Assembly: GCF_022811605.1 (NCBI RefSeq)
Contig: NZ_CP094533.1
Coordinates: 744,001 to 808,000 of the forward strand
Reading direction: 5' to 3'
Length of the DNA: 64,000 nt
Source of the DNA: Agromyces soli
Lineage (GTDB): Bacteria > Actinomycetota > Actinomycetes > Actinomycetales > Microbacteriaceae
The notes under the pieces: generated by a model
Seen by the model: the letters and a program-made list of their open reading frames with translations, nothing else
The model's database searches: none
What the model was told of the DNA's origin: nothing
Shown: positions 50,124-58,953 of the stretch, one piece after another
Numbering within the stretch: the first letter of the stretch is position 1
How the letters are laid out: every line of letters starts with the position of its first letter
Translations under genes and position numbers: made by a program

Positions 50124-51085
50124 GCCACCCCGTTCTCCCTCGGTGCGGGCACGTCGAGCAGGATCTGGTTGACGACCGCGTTCTGGGTGACCCCGTCGAA
50201 CTCGGCCTCCGGCTCGAGCACGAGGCGGTGGGCGAGGGCGGCGACGGCGAGCTCGCGCACGTCGTCGGGGGTCGCGTAGCTGCGGCCCGCGGCGGCGGCC
50301 CAGGTCATCGCGAGGCGCGACAGGGCGATCGCCCCGCGCACGCTCACGCCGAGGCGCACCTCGGAGGCGCGACGGGTCGCGTCGACGAGCCGCATGATGT
50401 AGTCGGAGACGAGCGGGTTCACGTAGACGCTGCGCGAGAGCTCCGTCATCGCGACGATCGTGTCGGTGCCGACGATGGCCTCGAGCTCGCCCTTCGGTGT
50501 GCCGACGCCCTGGAGGATGCGCATCGTCGCGGCCTCGTCGGGGTAGCCGATGGAGGTCTTGATCGAGAAGCGGTCGAGCTGCGCCTCCGGCAGACGGTAG
50601 GTGCCGCCCTGCTCGATCGGGTTCTGCGTCGCGATCACGAGGAAGGGGGTGCCGACCGGGCGGGTGACGCCGTCGATCGTGACCTGCCCCTCCTCCATCA
50701 CTTCGAGCAGCGCCGACTGCGTCTTCGGGCTGGCCCGGTTGATCTCGTCGGCGAGCACGATGTTCGCGAACACCGGCCCGGCGTGGAACTCGAACTCGCC
50801 GGACTTCTGGTCGAACACGGTGATGCCGGTGACGTCGCCGGGCAGCAGGTCGGGCGTGAACTGGATGCGCGAGCTCGTGCCGTGGATCGTCTGCCCGATC
50901 GCCCGCGCGAGCGCGGTCTTGCCGGTGCCCGGCGCGTCCTCGAGCAGCACGTGGCCGCCCGAGACCGCGGTCGCGAGCACGAGCTCGATCACGTGGCGCT
51001 TGCCGAGCAGCGCCTGCTCGACGTTGTCGGCGATGAGCCCGAACGTCTCGTGGAACCAGGCGGCCTGTTCCGGGGCGATGGTCAT
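50120..51085 (-). CDS. moxR: MoxR family AAA+ ATPase
   Basis: A 321-residue ATPase: Walker A EDAPGTGKTALARAIG, Walker B IVLADEINRASPKTQSALLEVMEEGQ, sensor segment IATQNPIEQGGTYRLPEAQLDRF. MoxR proteins are chaperone-like and act on VWA-type partners, here the DUF58 product. The ATG lies 46 nt after the giant gene's stop, the only clear gap inside the operon besides the leader. Confidence 0.94.
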   Translation of the reverse strand: MTIAPEQAAWFHETFGLIADNVEQALLGKRHVIELVLATAVSGGHVLLEDAPGTGKTALARAIGQTIHGTSSRIQFTPDLLPGDVTGITVFDQKSGEFEFHAGPVFANIVLADEINRASPKTQSALLEVMEEGQVTIDGVTRPVGTPFLVIATQNPIEQGGTYRLPEAQLDRFSIKTSIGYPDEAATMRILQGVGTPKGELEAIVGTDTIVAMTELSRSVYVNPLVSDYIMRLVDATRRASEVRLGVSVRGAIALSRLAMTWAAAAGRSYATPDDVRELAVAALAHRLVLEPEAEFDGVTQNAVVNQILLDVPAPRENGVA

Positions 51086-51131
51086 CGGTGGTCCTCTCGG
51101 CGGGGATCGGTGCTGGGGAAGGCGGGGCGGG

Positions 51132-54100
51132 TCATCCGCCCGTCTCCGGGTCGGGGCCGGTCGGCGGCTCGGGGTCCGGCGGATCTGGTGCCGGGCAGAC
51201 GTCGATGTCGCGGGTGATGTCGGCGAGATCGCCGTAGGCCCCGTCGAAGCCGACGACGACGGTCGCCTTCGTCGGCGAGTTCGCAGCGTCGCGGCTCCAG
51301 CTGCGCAGCACGGCCGAGCCGGCGCCGGCGCTCGTCACGGTCACGCCCGCCTCGGCGAGCGAGACGTTCGACTCGTTCGCCGGGATCGCCACGCAGGAGC
51401 CGCTGAAGTCGACCGACACCGGGGCCGGCGCGGTGGTCGCCGACACCTCGATGCGGTTCGAGCAGTACAGCCCGCCCCAGGTGTTGTGGCACTGGCGCGC
51501 GAAGACCTGCCCCGGGTTCGACCAGTCGTTCACGGCGGCGCCGAAGTCCGTGGTCCAGTTCGTGCTGCTCGAGGAGTACTCGACGTGGAAGTCCTCGATC
51601 GCGGCGAGGCTCGGGCCCGTCACCTCGTAGCGGTAGTGCCGGCCGCTCTGCGCCGGCGACGTCGCCACGGTGTAGCTCGCCTCGCCCGTCGGAGTGTCGG
51701 CGCTCGTGTAGACGCGCACCTCGCCGACGCTGGAGGCGACGACGCCGAAGCCGTTCGAGCCGCAGGCCTTGATCAGGTAGCGCTTGCGCTCGTCGAGGCC
51801 GTCGATGTCGGGCGAGGTGGACACCTTCGCCGAGCCGGCGCTGTACGTGAGCGCCCCGCTGCCGTCGGCCGAGCACTGCGGCTCGCTGCCCGAGCGCCAC
51901 GCGAAGTACACCATCTCGGCGGCCTTGGCGCTGTGGTTCTGCTGCAGCCCGACGCCGGAGATGCGGATGGAGGAGTTCGTCGTCGCCGTGGCCGCGATGC
52001 CGTTCGGGTCGAAGAACGGGGCGCCGGCGACCGTCACGGGCGTCGCCGTCTGCCCGCCCTCGTTGTTGCCGCGGCCGGTCGGCGGCGTGTAGACGCTGAT
52101 CGGCACGAGCGTGATCGTCTGCGGGCCCGGGGCGAGCGTCAGATCGGCCGTGGTCTGCTTGCCGGTGCGGTCGATGGTCTGCCCGGTCTCCTGCACGCGG
52201 AACGAGCGGGCGTCGGCATCCGCCGTGATCGTGAGCTGCACCACACCGGTGCCCTGCGAGGTCGTGCCGGGCCGGTAGACGGGCGTCGCGACGACGCCGT
52301 CGACGGTCGGCGCCTCGTAGGCCCAGGCCTCGACCGAGCTCGTCGCCGCGGAGGCGCCGACGCCGTTCACGGCGCGCGCCGAGTACGAGTGGCGCTCACC
52401 GGGCACGAGGCCGCCGACGACGCACAGCCAGACCCCGGGGGCGCCGGGGCGGCAGTCGGCGCCGACGGAGCGACCGCCCTCGAGGATCTCGACGCCCGTC
52501 ACCGCCGGGTGGGCCCGCAGCGCCTCGCCGAGCGAGACCTCCATCGTCACCGAGTTCTTCGTGTAGTCGGCGGTCGCGATCGACGCCGGCGCCTGCGGCA
52601 GCCCGAGCAGGTCGACGGTCACCCGCCCCTCGCCGGTGCGGCCCTGCGCGTCGGCCACCGTGAACGGCACCACGCACTCGCCGCCGTAGGCGTTCTGGCC
52701 GCTCGGCCAGGTGACCGTGATGGCGGTGTCGCCCTGCATGCCGATCCCCGCGACGGGGCACGAGGTCGAGCCGATCGAGCGGAGCTTCAGGCCCGAGCCG
52801 GTCTTGCCCGCGAAGGGATCGTACTCGCCGGAGACCCCGACGACCGGGATCGAGCAGGAGCTGCCCTGGTCGACCGAGCACTGCTTCGTGAACACCGCGC
52901 CGCGCGGCTGGTCGGCCGGCGCCTGCCCCACGACGAGGGTGATCGCGGAGGTGAGCCCGCCGAAGGCGCTCACGCCGATGGTGACAGTCTCGCGGGTGCC
53001 CGGCCGGGCATCCGCCCTGGCCTCCGCGGTGACCTTCGAGCCCTGCTGGGTGACCGTGAAGGCGCTGCCCTGGTAGGTCACGGCGTAGTCGAGCTTGCTG
53101 CGGTCGCCCTCGCGGCCGCCCTCCCAGCTCGTCATCTCGTCGTAGAGGCGCACGGTCTCGCTCGCGCCGGGCGCGACCGTGCGGGAGACGGCGGAGAGGA
53201 TGGCCTGCGGGTCCTTCGGGATGACGGCGACGGGCACGGCGACCTGCGACCACTCGCGCTGCCCGGGCAGCCGCACGCCGACGAGGCAGAGGTCCGACCA
53301 GGGGGCGCCGGCGCCGGCACGGTACTCGACGCTCGTGCCGCCCGCGGGCGTGCAGCTCGCGGCCTTGCGCTGCACGGGGAACTCGCCGTCGCCGGCCACC
53401 TCGACGGCGTCGCCCGAGGCGAGGTCGAGGAGCTTCGCGACGTCGAAGGTCTTCGAGCCCTCCTCCTTCACCTCGACGGGGCTGACGTCGCCGCGCAACT
53501 GCACGCGCAGCTCGTCGGCCGCGGGCACGATGAGGAAGCCGAACGCCTCGACCTCGCCGCCGGCGGTGTTCTTGCCGCTCAGGCGGAACGGCACGAGGGC
53601 CCCGTCCTTCGGCATCGGGCCCCGGATGCGCTGGCCCTCGACCGTGTAGCCGGCGGACGCCGCGGCCTTGCCCCACAGTTCGAGCTTCAGCGTGCGGGCG
53701 TCGCCGGAGGCCCAGACGACCCGGCCGCTGACGACGTCGAGGCCGCGCTGCTCGAGGTCGAGCCGCGTGCGCGCGGTGACGACGGTGTCGTTCACGACCG
53801 GCACGTCGGTCGAGGCGGCCTCCGTGACGTTCACCACGATGAGCCCCTCGGCCGTCGAGGAGGTGCGCTCGGAGGCGACGGTGTAGCGGTAGGAGTTCGT
53901 GCCCACCACGTCGCCGGCGCGCAGCACCACGCGGCGGTCGCCGAGGGAGGTCTGGTCGTCGATGAGCGCGAGGAGGCGCTGGTACTCGGGCGTGCCCTCC
54001 GGCGCGTTCGGCACGAGCTTGACGAGCCGCAGCGCGCCCTGCGCCGGGTCGAGGTCGTTGCCGGCCGGGTCGACGGTCACCGGGGAGTCGGAGGAGCGCT

Positions 54101-57100
54101 GCACGCGCACGTAGTCGCTGAACGTCACGGGCGCCGCGTCGGTGACCGCGGCGGTCAGCACGCCGACGCGCACGGCCGCGCTGCCGGTGGCGCCCGAGGC
54201 ATCCCGCACCGTGTACTCGAAGCTCGGCTGCGTGTCACCGGTGCCGTCGGCCGGGGCGGTGTAGACGATCGCGTCGCCCTCGGCGGAGATCGTCGCGACG
54301 CCGAGACCCTTGCCCGGCTGCGTGACCGAGGTGAGCACGGTGCGATCGCCGTCCGGGTCCATGCCGGCGGCCGGCACGGGAATCGACACGCTCTGCCCGC
54401 TCAGCACGCGGGCGACGAGCGAGCGCGGCTGCGGGGCGCGGTTCGCGCCGTCGGGCAGCACCGTCACGGTCACCGTGGAGTGGTCGAGCCGATCGGGCGC
54501 CTGCTCCAGGCCGACGGCGTAGCCGAGCTCGTAGGTGCCCGGCGTCTTCGGCGCCAGGTAGCGGATGCTGCTGCCGGAGGCGAAGACGAGCTCGCCCGCG
54601 GTGCCGGAGCCGGTGACCTCGGGATGGACGACGAGCCGCTCCGCGCGGGGGCTGACGTCGTTCGCGGTCACGGGGATGCTGACGAGCTCGCCCGCGCGCA
54701 TCGTCACGGTATCGGGCATGGCGATCGGGCTGAGCCCGGCCGTGCGGGCGACGAGGAAGACGCTGAGGTCGCCCACGGCGGTGCCGCCCGCGCCGTCGGA
54801 CACGGTGACCCGTGCGCGGCCGACGAGCCCGGGCTGGCCGTCGCGCGTCGCCCCGGCCACCCGCACCTGGGACTGGCCGACGAGGCCGATGTTCAGCTCG
54901 GGCGAGACCGAGACGGCGTCGGTGACCATGAGCACCCGACCGCCGGTGTTCTGCACGGCGCCGAGCACGTCGACCATGGTGTCCTCGCCCTGCCGGACGA
55001 AGGCGGTCATCGGCGCGATCGCGATCGGCGCGCCCGGCGGGGCCACGGTGACGCGGATGGTCGCGGCCTGCTCGGCGCGCGTCACCAGGTCCTGCACCGT
55101 GAAGGTGGCGGTGTACGCCCCCGGCTCGGCCGCGCGCAGCTCGACCTGGCCCGCCGCGGCGTTCGGCACGACCTCGAGGCCGGCGCCCTCCGCCGAGGCG
55201 GTCGGCACGGCGTCGAGGAGGCGCAACGAACCGGAGCCGCCGGAGGCGTGGTCGGCGATCGAGACGATGGCGGTGCGCCCGGCGCCGGCGGTCACCGCGA
55301 CCGGCGAGACGTCGAGGGCGGCGCTCGAGGTCACCCGCACGTCGAGGGTGGCCTCGGCGCTCGCGCCGTGCACGTCGGCGACGGTGATCTTGACCGGCAC
55401 GGAGGTGCCTGCGGCGTTCGGGTCGGTGTGCCGGATGGCGACGCGGCCGTTGCCCATGGGCACGACCGTGACCGGGGCCGCCGGGTCGAGCGGCTCGGCG
55501 CCGGCGAGCACGAAGGCGTCGCCCTCCGGGTCGACCCAGCCCGACAGCACGTCGACGATCGCGGTGCCGCCCGGCATCAGCTGCGGCGACGGCCACTGCT
55601 GCACGCACCCCTCGACGCCGCACCAGACGGGCGCAGAGTTCTGGTCGTCGGGCACCACCGTGAGCGTGACGGTGACGGGCGCGGAGCTCGCCTGCCCGTC
55701 GGTGACGGCGTAGCTGAAGGTGGTCGAGCCGCTCGTCGCCCGCACCCGCACGGTGGGCGTCTGGTCGTTCGCGACGAGCGAGAGCTCGCCGAAGCCGGGA
55801 TCGGCGAGGCCGCCGGCCATCGACGCACGGTCGACGGTGAGCACGTCCTTCGAGTTGGGATCGTGGTCGTTCAGCAGCACGGGCAGTTCGACCTGCTGGC
55901 CCGCACGCACCCCGAAGGAGTCGGCGACGGCGACGGGCGGCTCCTGCCGCGCGAGGTCCTCCACCTGCTGGGTGCCGACCTTGTCCTCGACCTCGTCGTC
56001 GAGGTCCCACTGCTCGAGCGGCACGAGCCGGCCGTCGGGCAGCGTCCAGAGCAGGCCGCCCGCGGTCTCGTTCAGCACCGCGCGGTCGCCGTTCGTGCGC
56101 AGCACGGGCGAGAGCGAGGCGGAGGCATCCGTCTCGCCGGCGGGCATGGCGAGCGCCACCGACTCGCCCGTGTCGCTGAACCAGGCGCTGCCGCCGTCGG
56201 GCGCGAGCCAGGCCGCCACGACGGTGCCGTCCGCCACGACGGGGCGCGCCGGCGTGCCCGCGTCGCTCGCGACCCGCTCCGGGTCGGCGCCGTCGAGCGG
56301 GATCGACAGCAGCCCCTCGGCGTCGGCGAGGTAGGCGGTGTCGCCGGACGCCGCGCTCTGCTGCAGCAGGGCGTCGGCGCCGACGTCGAGCTGCGCGGGC
56401 GCGCCGCCGTCGACCCAGACCCGGCCGTCGGCCGCATCGACGAGAAGCCAGTGCTCGCCGACGACCGCGAGCTGCACCCCGGCGTCCGCCGCGGGAGGGG
56501 ACTCGATCGGCGTCGGGTCGGTGAAGCGGCCGCGCTCGGCGTCGTAGCCGCGCACCGCGCCCTCGCGGGCGGAGTACATGACGAGCTGCCCCTCCGGCGA
56601 GATGCCGATGGCGTTGGCCGCGTACGTCTCGTCGTCTGCGGCGCCCTGCTCTTCGCCGGCGAACGGGTCGACCGGCACCGGCTGCTCGCTCTCGATCCGG
56701 CCGACGTGCACCGTGCCGGTGTCGGTGCGGTACGCGATCCAGTCGCCCGCCGACTGCACCTCGCGCGTGCCGACCGGGGTCGGGGTGCCGCCCACGCCCT
56801 CGTCGCCGACGAGGTCGACGGGATCGGCCACGTTCACCGGCCAGCGCTGCCCGAGCCCTTGACTGTAGACCGAGGCGCGCGGGCCGGACTGCACGATCGC
56901 GCTGGGGTCGTCGACGTCGCGCACGACGTCGATCTCGGCGAGGTCGGTGTTCACCCGGGCGTACTGGCCCGCGTCGCGGCTCACCCACACCGAGGTCTCG
57001 AGCCGGGGCACCTGCTGCGCCTCGTACCCGCTCGCGGTGACCGCGAGGGTCACCACGGTCGCGACGGCGGCGACGCCGGCCACGGCGCCGATGATCGCCC

Positions 57101-57146
57101 CACGGGAGGGTCGGCGCGCGGTGCGATCGCGCTGCGCGGGGGCCAT
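51132..57146 (-). CDS. Giant Ig/cadherin-like surface protein with N-terminal membrane anchor
   Basis: A 2004-residue protein. A cytoplasmic basic N-terminus of about 18 residues is followed by one transmembrane helix (about residues 19-41) that should act as a signal anchor. Residues about 45-395 look like a beta-propeller-type region. From about residue 400, successive cadherin/Ig-like units appear with PPVAVADSF, VLLNDHDPN, PVTANDVSP and DPAGNDLDP motifs. FN3-like segments occupy about residues 1510-1850, and the C-terminus is Pro/Asp-rich without a sortase motif. The start overlaps the kinase stop. It is probably the exported output or sensor of the operon. Confidence 0.88.
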   Translation of the reverse strand: MAPAQRDRTARRPSRGAIIGAVAGVAAVATVVTLAVTASGYEAQQVPRLETSVWVSRDAGQYARVNTDLAEIDVVRDVDDPSAIVQSGPRASVYSQGLGQRWPVNVADPVDLVGDEGVGGTPTPVGTREVQSAGDWIAYRTDTGTVHVGRIESEQPVPVDPFAGEEQGAADDETYAANAIGISPEGQLVMYSAREGAVRGYDAERGRFTDPTPIESPPAADAGVQLAVVGEHWLLVDAADGRVWVDGGAPAQLDVGADALLQQSAASGDTAYLADAEGLLSIPLDGADPERVASDAGTPARPVVADGTVVAAWLAPDGGSAWFSDTGESVALAMPAGETDASASLSPVLRTNGDRAVLNETAGGLLWTLPDGRLVPLEQWDLDDEVEDKVGTQQVEDLARQEPPVAVADSFGVRAGQQVELPVLLNDHDPNSKDVLTVDRASMAGGLADPGFGELSLVANDQTPTVRVRATSGSTTFSYAVTDGQASSAPVTVTLTVVPDDQNSAPVWCGVEGCVQQWPSPQLMPGGTAIVDVLSGWVDPEGDAFVLAGAEPLDPAAPVTVVPMGNGRVAIRHTDPNAAGTSVPVKITVADVHGASAEATLDVRVTSSAALDVSPVAVTAGAGRTAIVSIADHASGGSGSLRLLDAVPTASAEGAGLEVVPNAAAGQVELRAAEPGAYTATFTVQDLVTRAEQAATIRVTVAPPGAPIAIAPMTAFVRQGEDTMVDVLGAVQNTGGRVLMVTDAVSVSPELNIGLVGQSQVRVAGATRDGQPGLVGRARVTVSDGAGGTAVGDLSVFLVARTAGLSPIAMPDTVTMRAGELVSIPVTANDVSPRAERLVVHPEVTGSGTAGELVFASGSSIRYLAPKTPGTYELGYAVGLEQAPDRLDHSTVTVTVLPDGANRAPQPRSLVARVLSGQSVSIPVPAAGMDPDGDRTVLTSVTQPGKGLGVATISAEGDAIVYTAPADGTGDTQPSFEYTVRDASGATGSAAVRVGVLTAAVTDAAPVTFSDYVRVQRSSDSPVTVDPAGNDLDPAQGALRLVKLVPNAPEGTPEYQRLLALIDDQTSLGDRRVVLRAGDVVGTNSYRYTVASERTSSTAEGLIVVNVTEAASTDVPVVNDTVVTARTRLDLEQRGLDVVSGRVVWASGDARTLKLELWGKAAASAGYTVEGQRIRGPMPKDGALVPFRLSGKNTAGGEVEAFGFLIVPAADELRVQLRGDVSPVEVKEEGSKTFDVAKLLDLASGDAVEVAGDGEFPVQRKAASCTPAGGTSVEYRAGAGAPWSDLCLVGVRLPGQREWSQVAVPVAVIPKDPQAILSAVSRTVAPGASETVRLYDEMTSWEGGREGDRSKLDYAVTYQGSAFTVTQQGSKVTAEARADARPGTRETVTIGVSAFGGLTSAITLVVGQAPADQPRGAVFTKQCSVDQGSSCSIPVVGVSGEYDPFAGKTGSGLKLRSIGSTSCPVAGIGMQGDTAITVTWPSGQNAYGGECVVPFTVADAQGRTGEGRVTVDLLGLPQAPASIATADYTKNSVTMEVSLGEALRAHPAVTGVEILEGGRSVGADCRPGAPGVWLCVVGGLVPGERHSYSARAVNGVGASAATSSVEAWAYEAPTVDGVVATPVYRPGTTSQGTGVVQLTITADADARSFRVQETGQTIDRTGKQTTADLTLAPGPQTITLVPISVYTPPTGRGNNEGGQTATPVTVAGAPFFDPNGIAATATTNSSIRISGVGLQQNHSAKAAEMVYFAWRSGSEPQCSADGSGALTYSAGSAKVSTSPDIDGLDERKRYLIKACGSNGFGVVASSVGEVRVYTSADTPTGEASYTVATSPAQSGRHYRYEVTGPSLAAIEDFHVEYSSSSTNWTTDFGAAVNDWSNPGQVFARQCHNTWGGLYCSNRIEVSATTAPAPVSVDFSGSCVAIPANESNVSLAEAGVTVTSAGAGSAVLRSWSRDAANSPTKATVVVGFDGAYGDLADITRDIDVCPAPDPPDPEPPTGPDPETGG

Positions 57147-58276
57147 CAGAGCACGCCCGCGAGGTTCAGGGCGACGGCGCCGGCGAGGAGGACCCCGAGG
57201 CCGGCGCCCACGCCGATGAGCGTCGGCTTCAGCCAGCCGTTGCGCGCCGGGGCGGCGGCGAGCCCGCCGTCGTCGACGATCCGCCCGCGGGGCGTCGCGG
57301 CGGACGCGGTGCGCGCGGCGAGCCGGCCGTCGGGCTTCACGGTGGAGACGACGGGTCCGCGGGTCGAGGCGTCGGCGAAGTCGATGGGAGCGGCGGCGGC
57401 CCACTCGGGGGCCGCGACCTCGAGCGTCGTCGGGGTGAGGCCGAGCTCGTACTGCGCCCAGCGCAGCTGCTCGCCGAACTCGTTCATCGAGGCGTACCGT
57501 CGCGAGGGGTCGCGCTGCATGGCGGTCGCGAGCACCGCATCGATGCGGGGCGGCACCCCGCGCGGGGAGAGCGGCGTGTACCTCGCCGAGAGCACCCGGC
57601 GGGAGAGCTGGTCGACCGTGTTGCGGGCGCGATCGGGCAGCTCGAAGGGGCTGTGGCCCGCGAGGAGCGTGTAGAGGGTCGCGCCGAGCCCCCAGATCTC
57701 GGAGGCGACGGTGCCGGTGGTCTGCTCGCCGAGCACCTCCGGCGCGCTCCACGGGATCGACATGGCGAACGCCTCGCCCTGGCCGTCGCCGATCGCGGCG
57801 GCGATGCCGAAGTCGGCGAGCACGGGGGCGCCGAGCGAGTTCAGCAGCAGGTTGCTGGGCTTGATGTCGCGGTGCAGGAGGCCGGTGCGGTGCGCGGTCT
57901 CGAGGGCGCCCGCCATCCGTACGCCGATGTCGAGCACCTCGTCGTACGGCATCGGCCCGCGTTTGGCCTTCGCGCCGAGCGAGTCGGGGCAATACTCCAT
58001 CACGAGGTACGGGCGGCCGTCCGCGGAGATCGAGGCCTGATGGATGGTGACGATCGAGGGGTGCGCGCTGAGCCTGGCCATCGCGTCGGCCTCGACCGTG
58101 AACGAGCGGCGCGCCTCGGCGTCGACGACGTCGGCGAGCAGCACCTTCACGGCGGTGACGCGGCGCGGCAGGTCCTGCTCGTAGAGGAACACGTCGGCGA
58201 AGCCGCCGGTGCCGAGCGGGCGCACGTAGCTGTAGCCCGCGAGGACGGGCGGCGCAGAGGGCAATCGCTTCGCCAC
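57146..58276 (-). CDS. Membrane Ser/Thr protein kinase (PknB-like catalytic domain)
   Basis: A 376-residue kinase: glycine loop LGTGGFADVF, lysine in AVKVLL, catalytic loop HRDIKPSNLLL, DFGIA and APE are all intact. The juxtamembrane linker carries several Thr/Ser. One C-terminal helix (about residues 350-372) ends with almost no outside domain, so it lacks PASTA-type sensing. The GTG at 58276 has GGAGGGG upstream. It is the first gene of the operon, and its stop overlaps the start of the giant protein gene (TGATG). Confidence 0.93.
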   Translation of the reverse strand: MAKRLPSAPPVLAGYSYVRPLGTGGFADVFLYEQDLPRRVTAVKVLLADVVDAEARRSFTVEADAMARLSAHPSIVTIHQASISADGRPYLVMEYCPDSLGAKAKRGPMPYDEVLDIGVRMAGALETAHRTGLLHRDIKPSNLLLNSLGAPVLADFGIAAAIGDGQGEAFAMSIPWSAPEVLGEQTTGTVASEIWGLGATLYTLLAGHSPFELPDRARNTVDQLSRRVLSARYTPLSPRGVPPRIDAVLATAMQRDPSRRYASMNEFGEQLRWAQYELGLTPTTLEVAAPEWAAAAPIDFADASTRGPVVSTVKPDGRLAARTASAATPRGRIVDDGGLAAAPARNGWLKPTLIGVGAGLGVLLAGAVALNLAGVL

Positions 58277-58371
58277 GCGGCCCCTCCCTGCCAGCTCGTC
58301 ATCGGACCGCCGACAGGCGCACCCCGTTCCGTTCTCCGAGCCCGGCCGCCGTCGTCGCGGCCCCCGGATCC

Positions 58372-58408
58372 CGCGGACACCTGCCTGCGGCGTCCGCGAG
58401 TCATCCTA
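58372..58408 (-). promoter_or_regulatory. Promoter and 5'-leader hairpin of the kinase operon
   Basis: TAGGAT on the minus strand (58403-58408) would start transcription near 58396, where CGCGGAC/GTCCGCG (58372-58378 with 58392-58398) forms a 7-bp hairpin. About 95 further nt lead to the kinase GTG. The -10 lies within the inverted repeat GTCAT-CCTAG-ATGAC (58400-58414), a possible operator. Confidence 0.4.
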
Positions 58409-58439
58409 GATGACCCGCGCTCGGGTGACGAACCCGCGG

Positions 58440-58838
58440 TTACTCGCCCGGTGCGGCGGGCTCCGCCTCGTCGGACGCGGCCGCGGTGAGCCGCAGCGAT
58501 TCGATGAGCTGCGCCGCGTGGTTCGTGGAGACGATGAGCCGGGCGAACTCGCCGCCGGACAGCTCGAGCACGACGGCCTGGCGCTTGCCCTTGACGATGA
58601 CGAAGTCGCTGCCGCCGTGGTACTTCCACACGCCGACCGCGACGACGAGCGGGACCTCGGTGCCCCGGCGGCGGATGCCCCGGATCCAGATCCACGGGTC
58701 GTCGGTGATGATGGCCGAGCGGATGTCCCCCTGCTGCACGACGATGTCGTCGCCGCGCAGGGCGAGCGACTTCTCGGTCGGGGTGAGCTGCACCTCGACG
58801 CGGTCGCTGTGCACGCGGAGCTTCGCCATGCCCTCCAT
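58440..58838 (-). CDS. Small conserved-looking protein of unknown function
   Basis: A 132-residue, mainly beta protein with a strand-rich core (VEVQLTPTEKSLALRGDDIVV, WIWIRGIRRRGTEVPLVVAV, DFVIVKGKRQAVVLEL) and a C-terminal helix (FARLIVSTNHAAQLIESLRL). The pattern suggests a small PH-like or similar beta barrel closed by a helix; this is inference. It has no signal or membrane segment. Start ATG 58838 or 58829 (MAKLRVHS) cannot be decided. It lies upstream of the kinase operon on the same strand. Confidence 0.65.
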   Translation of the reverse strand: MEGMAKLRVHSDRVEVQLTPTEKSLALRGDDIVVQQGDIRSAIITDDPWIWIRGIRRRGTEVPLVVAVGVWKYHGGSDFVIVKGKRQAVVLELSGGEFARLIVSTNHAAQLIESLRLTAAASDEAEPAAPGE

Positions 58839-58856
58839 CCTGCCCGATCACCCCTG

Positions 58857-58932
58857 ACAATTCAGGAACAATCCGGCGCCGAGGCATCCGGTTCGCGGCT
58901 CGCACCGGCAGGGCGGGGCGTTCCTGAGTCGT
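58857..58932. repeat. 76-bp terminal-inverted-repeat element, family B copy 3
   Basis: It begins ACAATTCAGGAAC and ends GTTCCTGAGTCGT, each one mismatch from the ends of copies 1 and 2, and contains the word GCCGAGGCATCC. It is 15 bp shorter than the other copies and lies between the small 132-residue gene and hemL. Confidence 0.78.
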
Positions 58933-58953
58933 GTGAGGGGGTGGCGGCGCAGC

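Noticed and set aside
50601-57674. A 2357-codon open frame on the plus strand opposite the giant surface gene
   Set aside because: Its product is Arg/Gly/His/Asp-rich without domains, and it is the mirror of codon bias in the minus-strand Ig-like gene; the same applies to long plus-strand frames opposite putA (5353-9246).
58277-58439. Small gene in the leader of the kinase operon
   Set aside because: No convincing start with ribosome binding site and no coding bias; the region is better explained by a promoter and leader hairpin.
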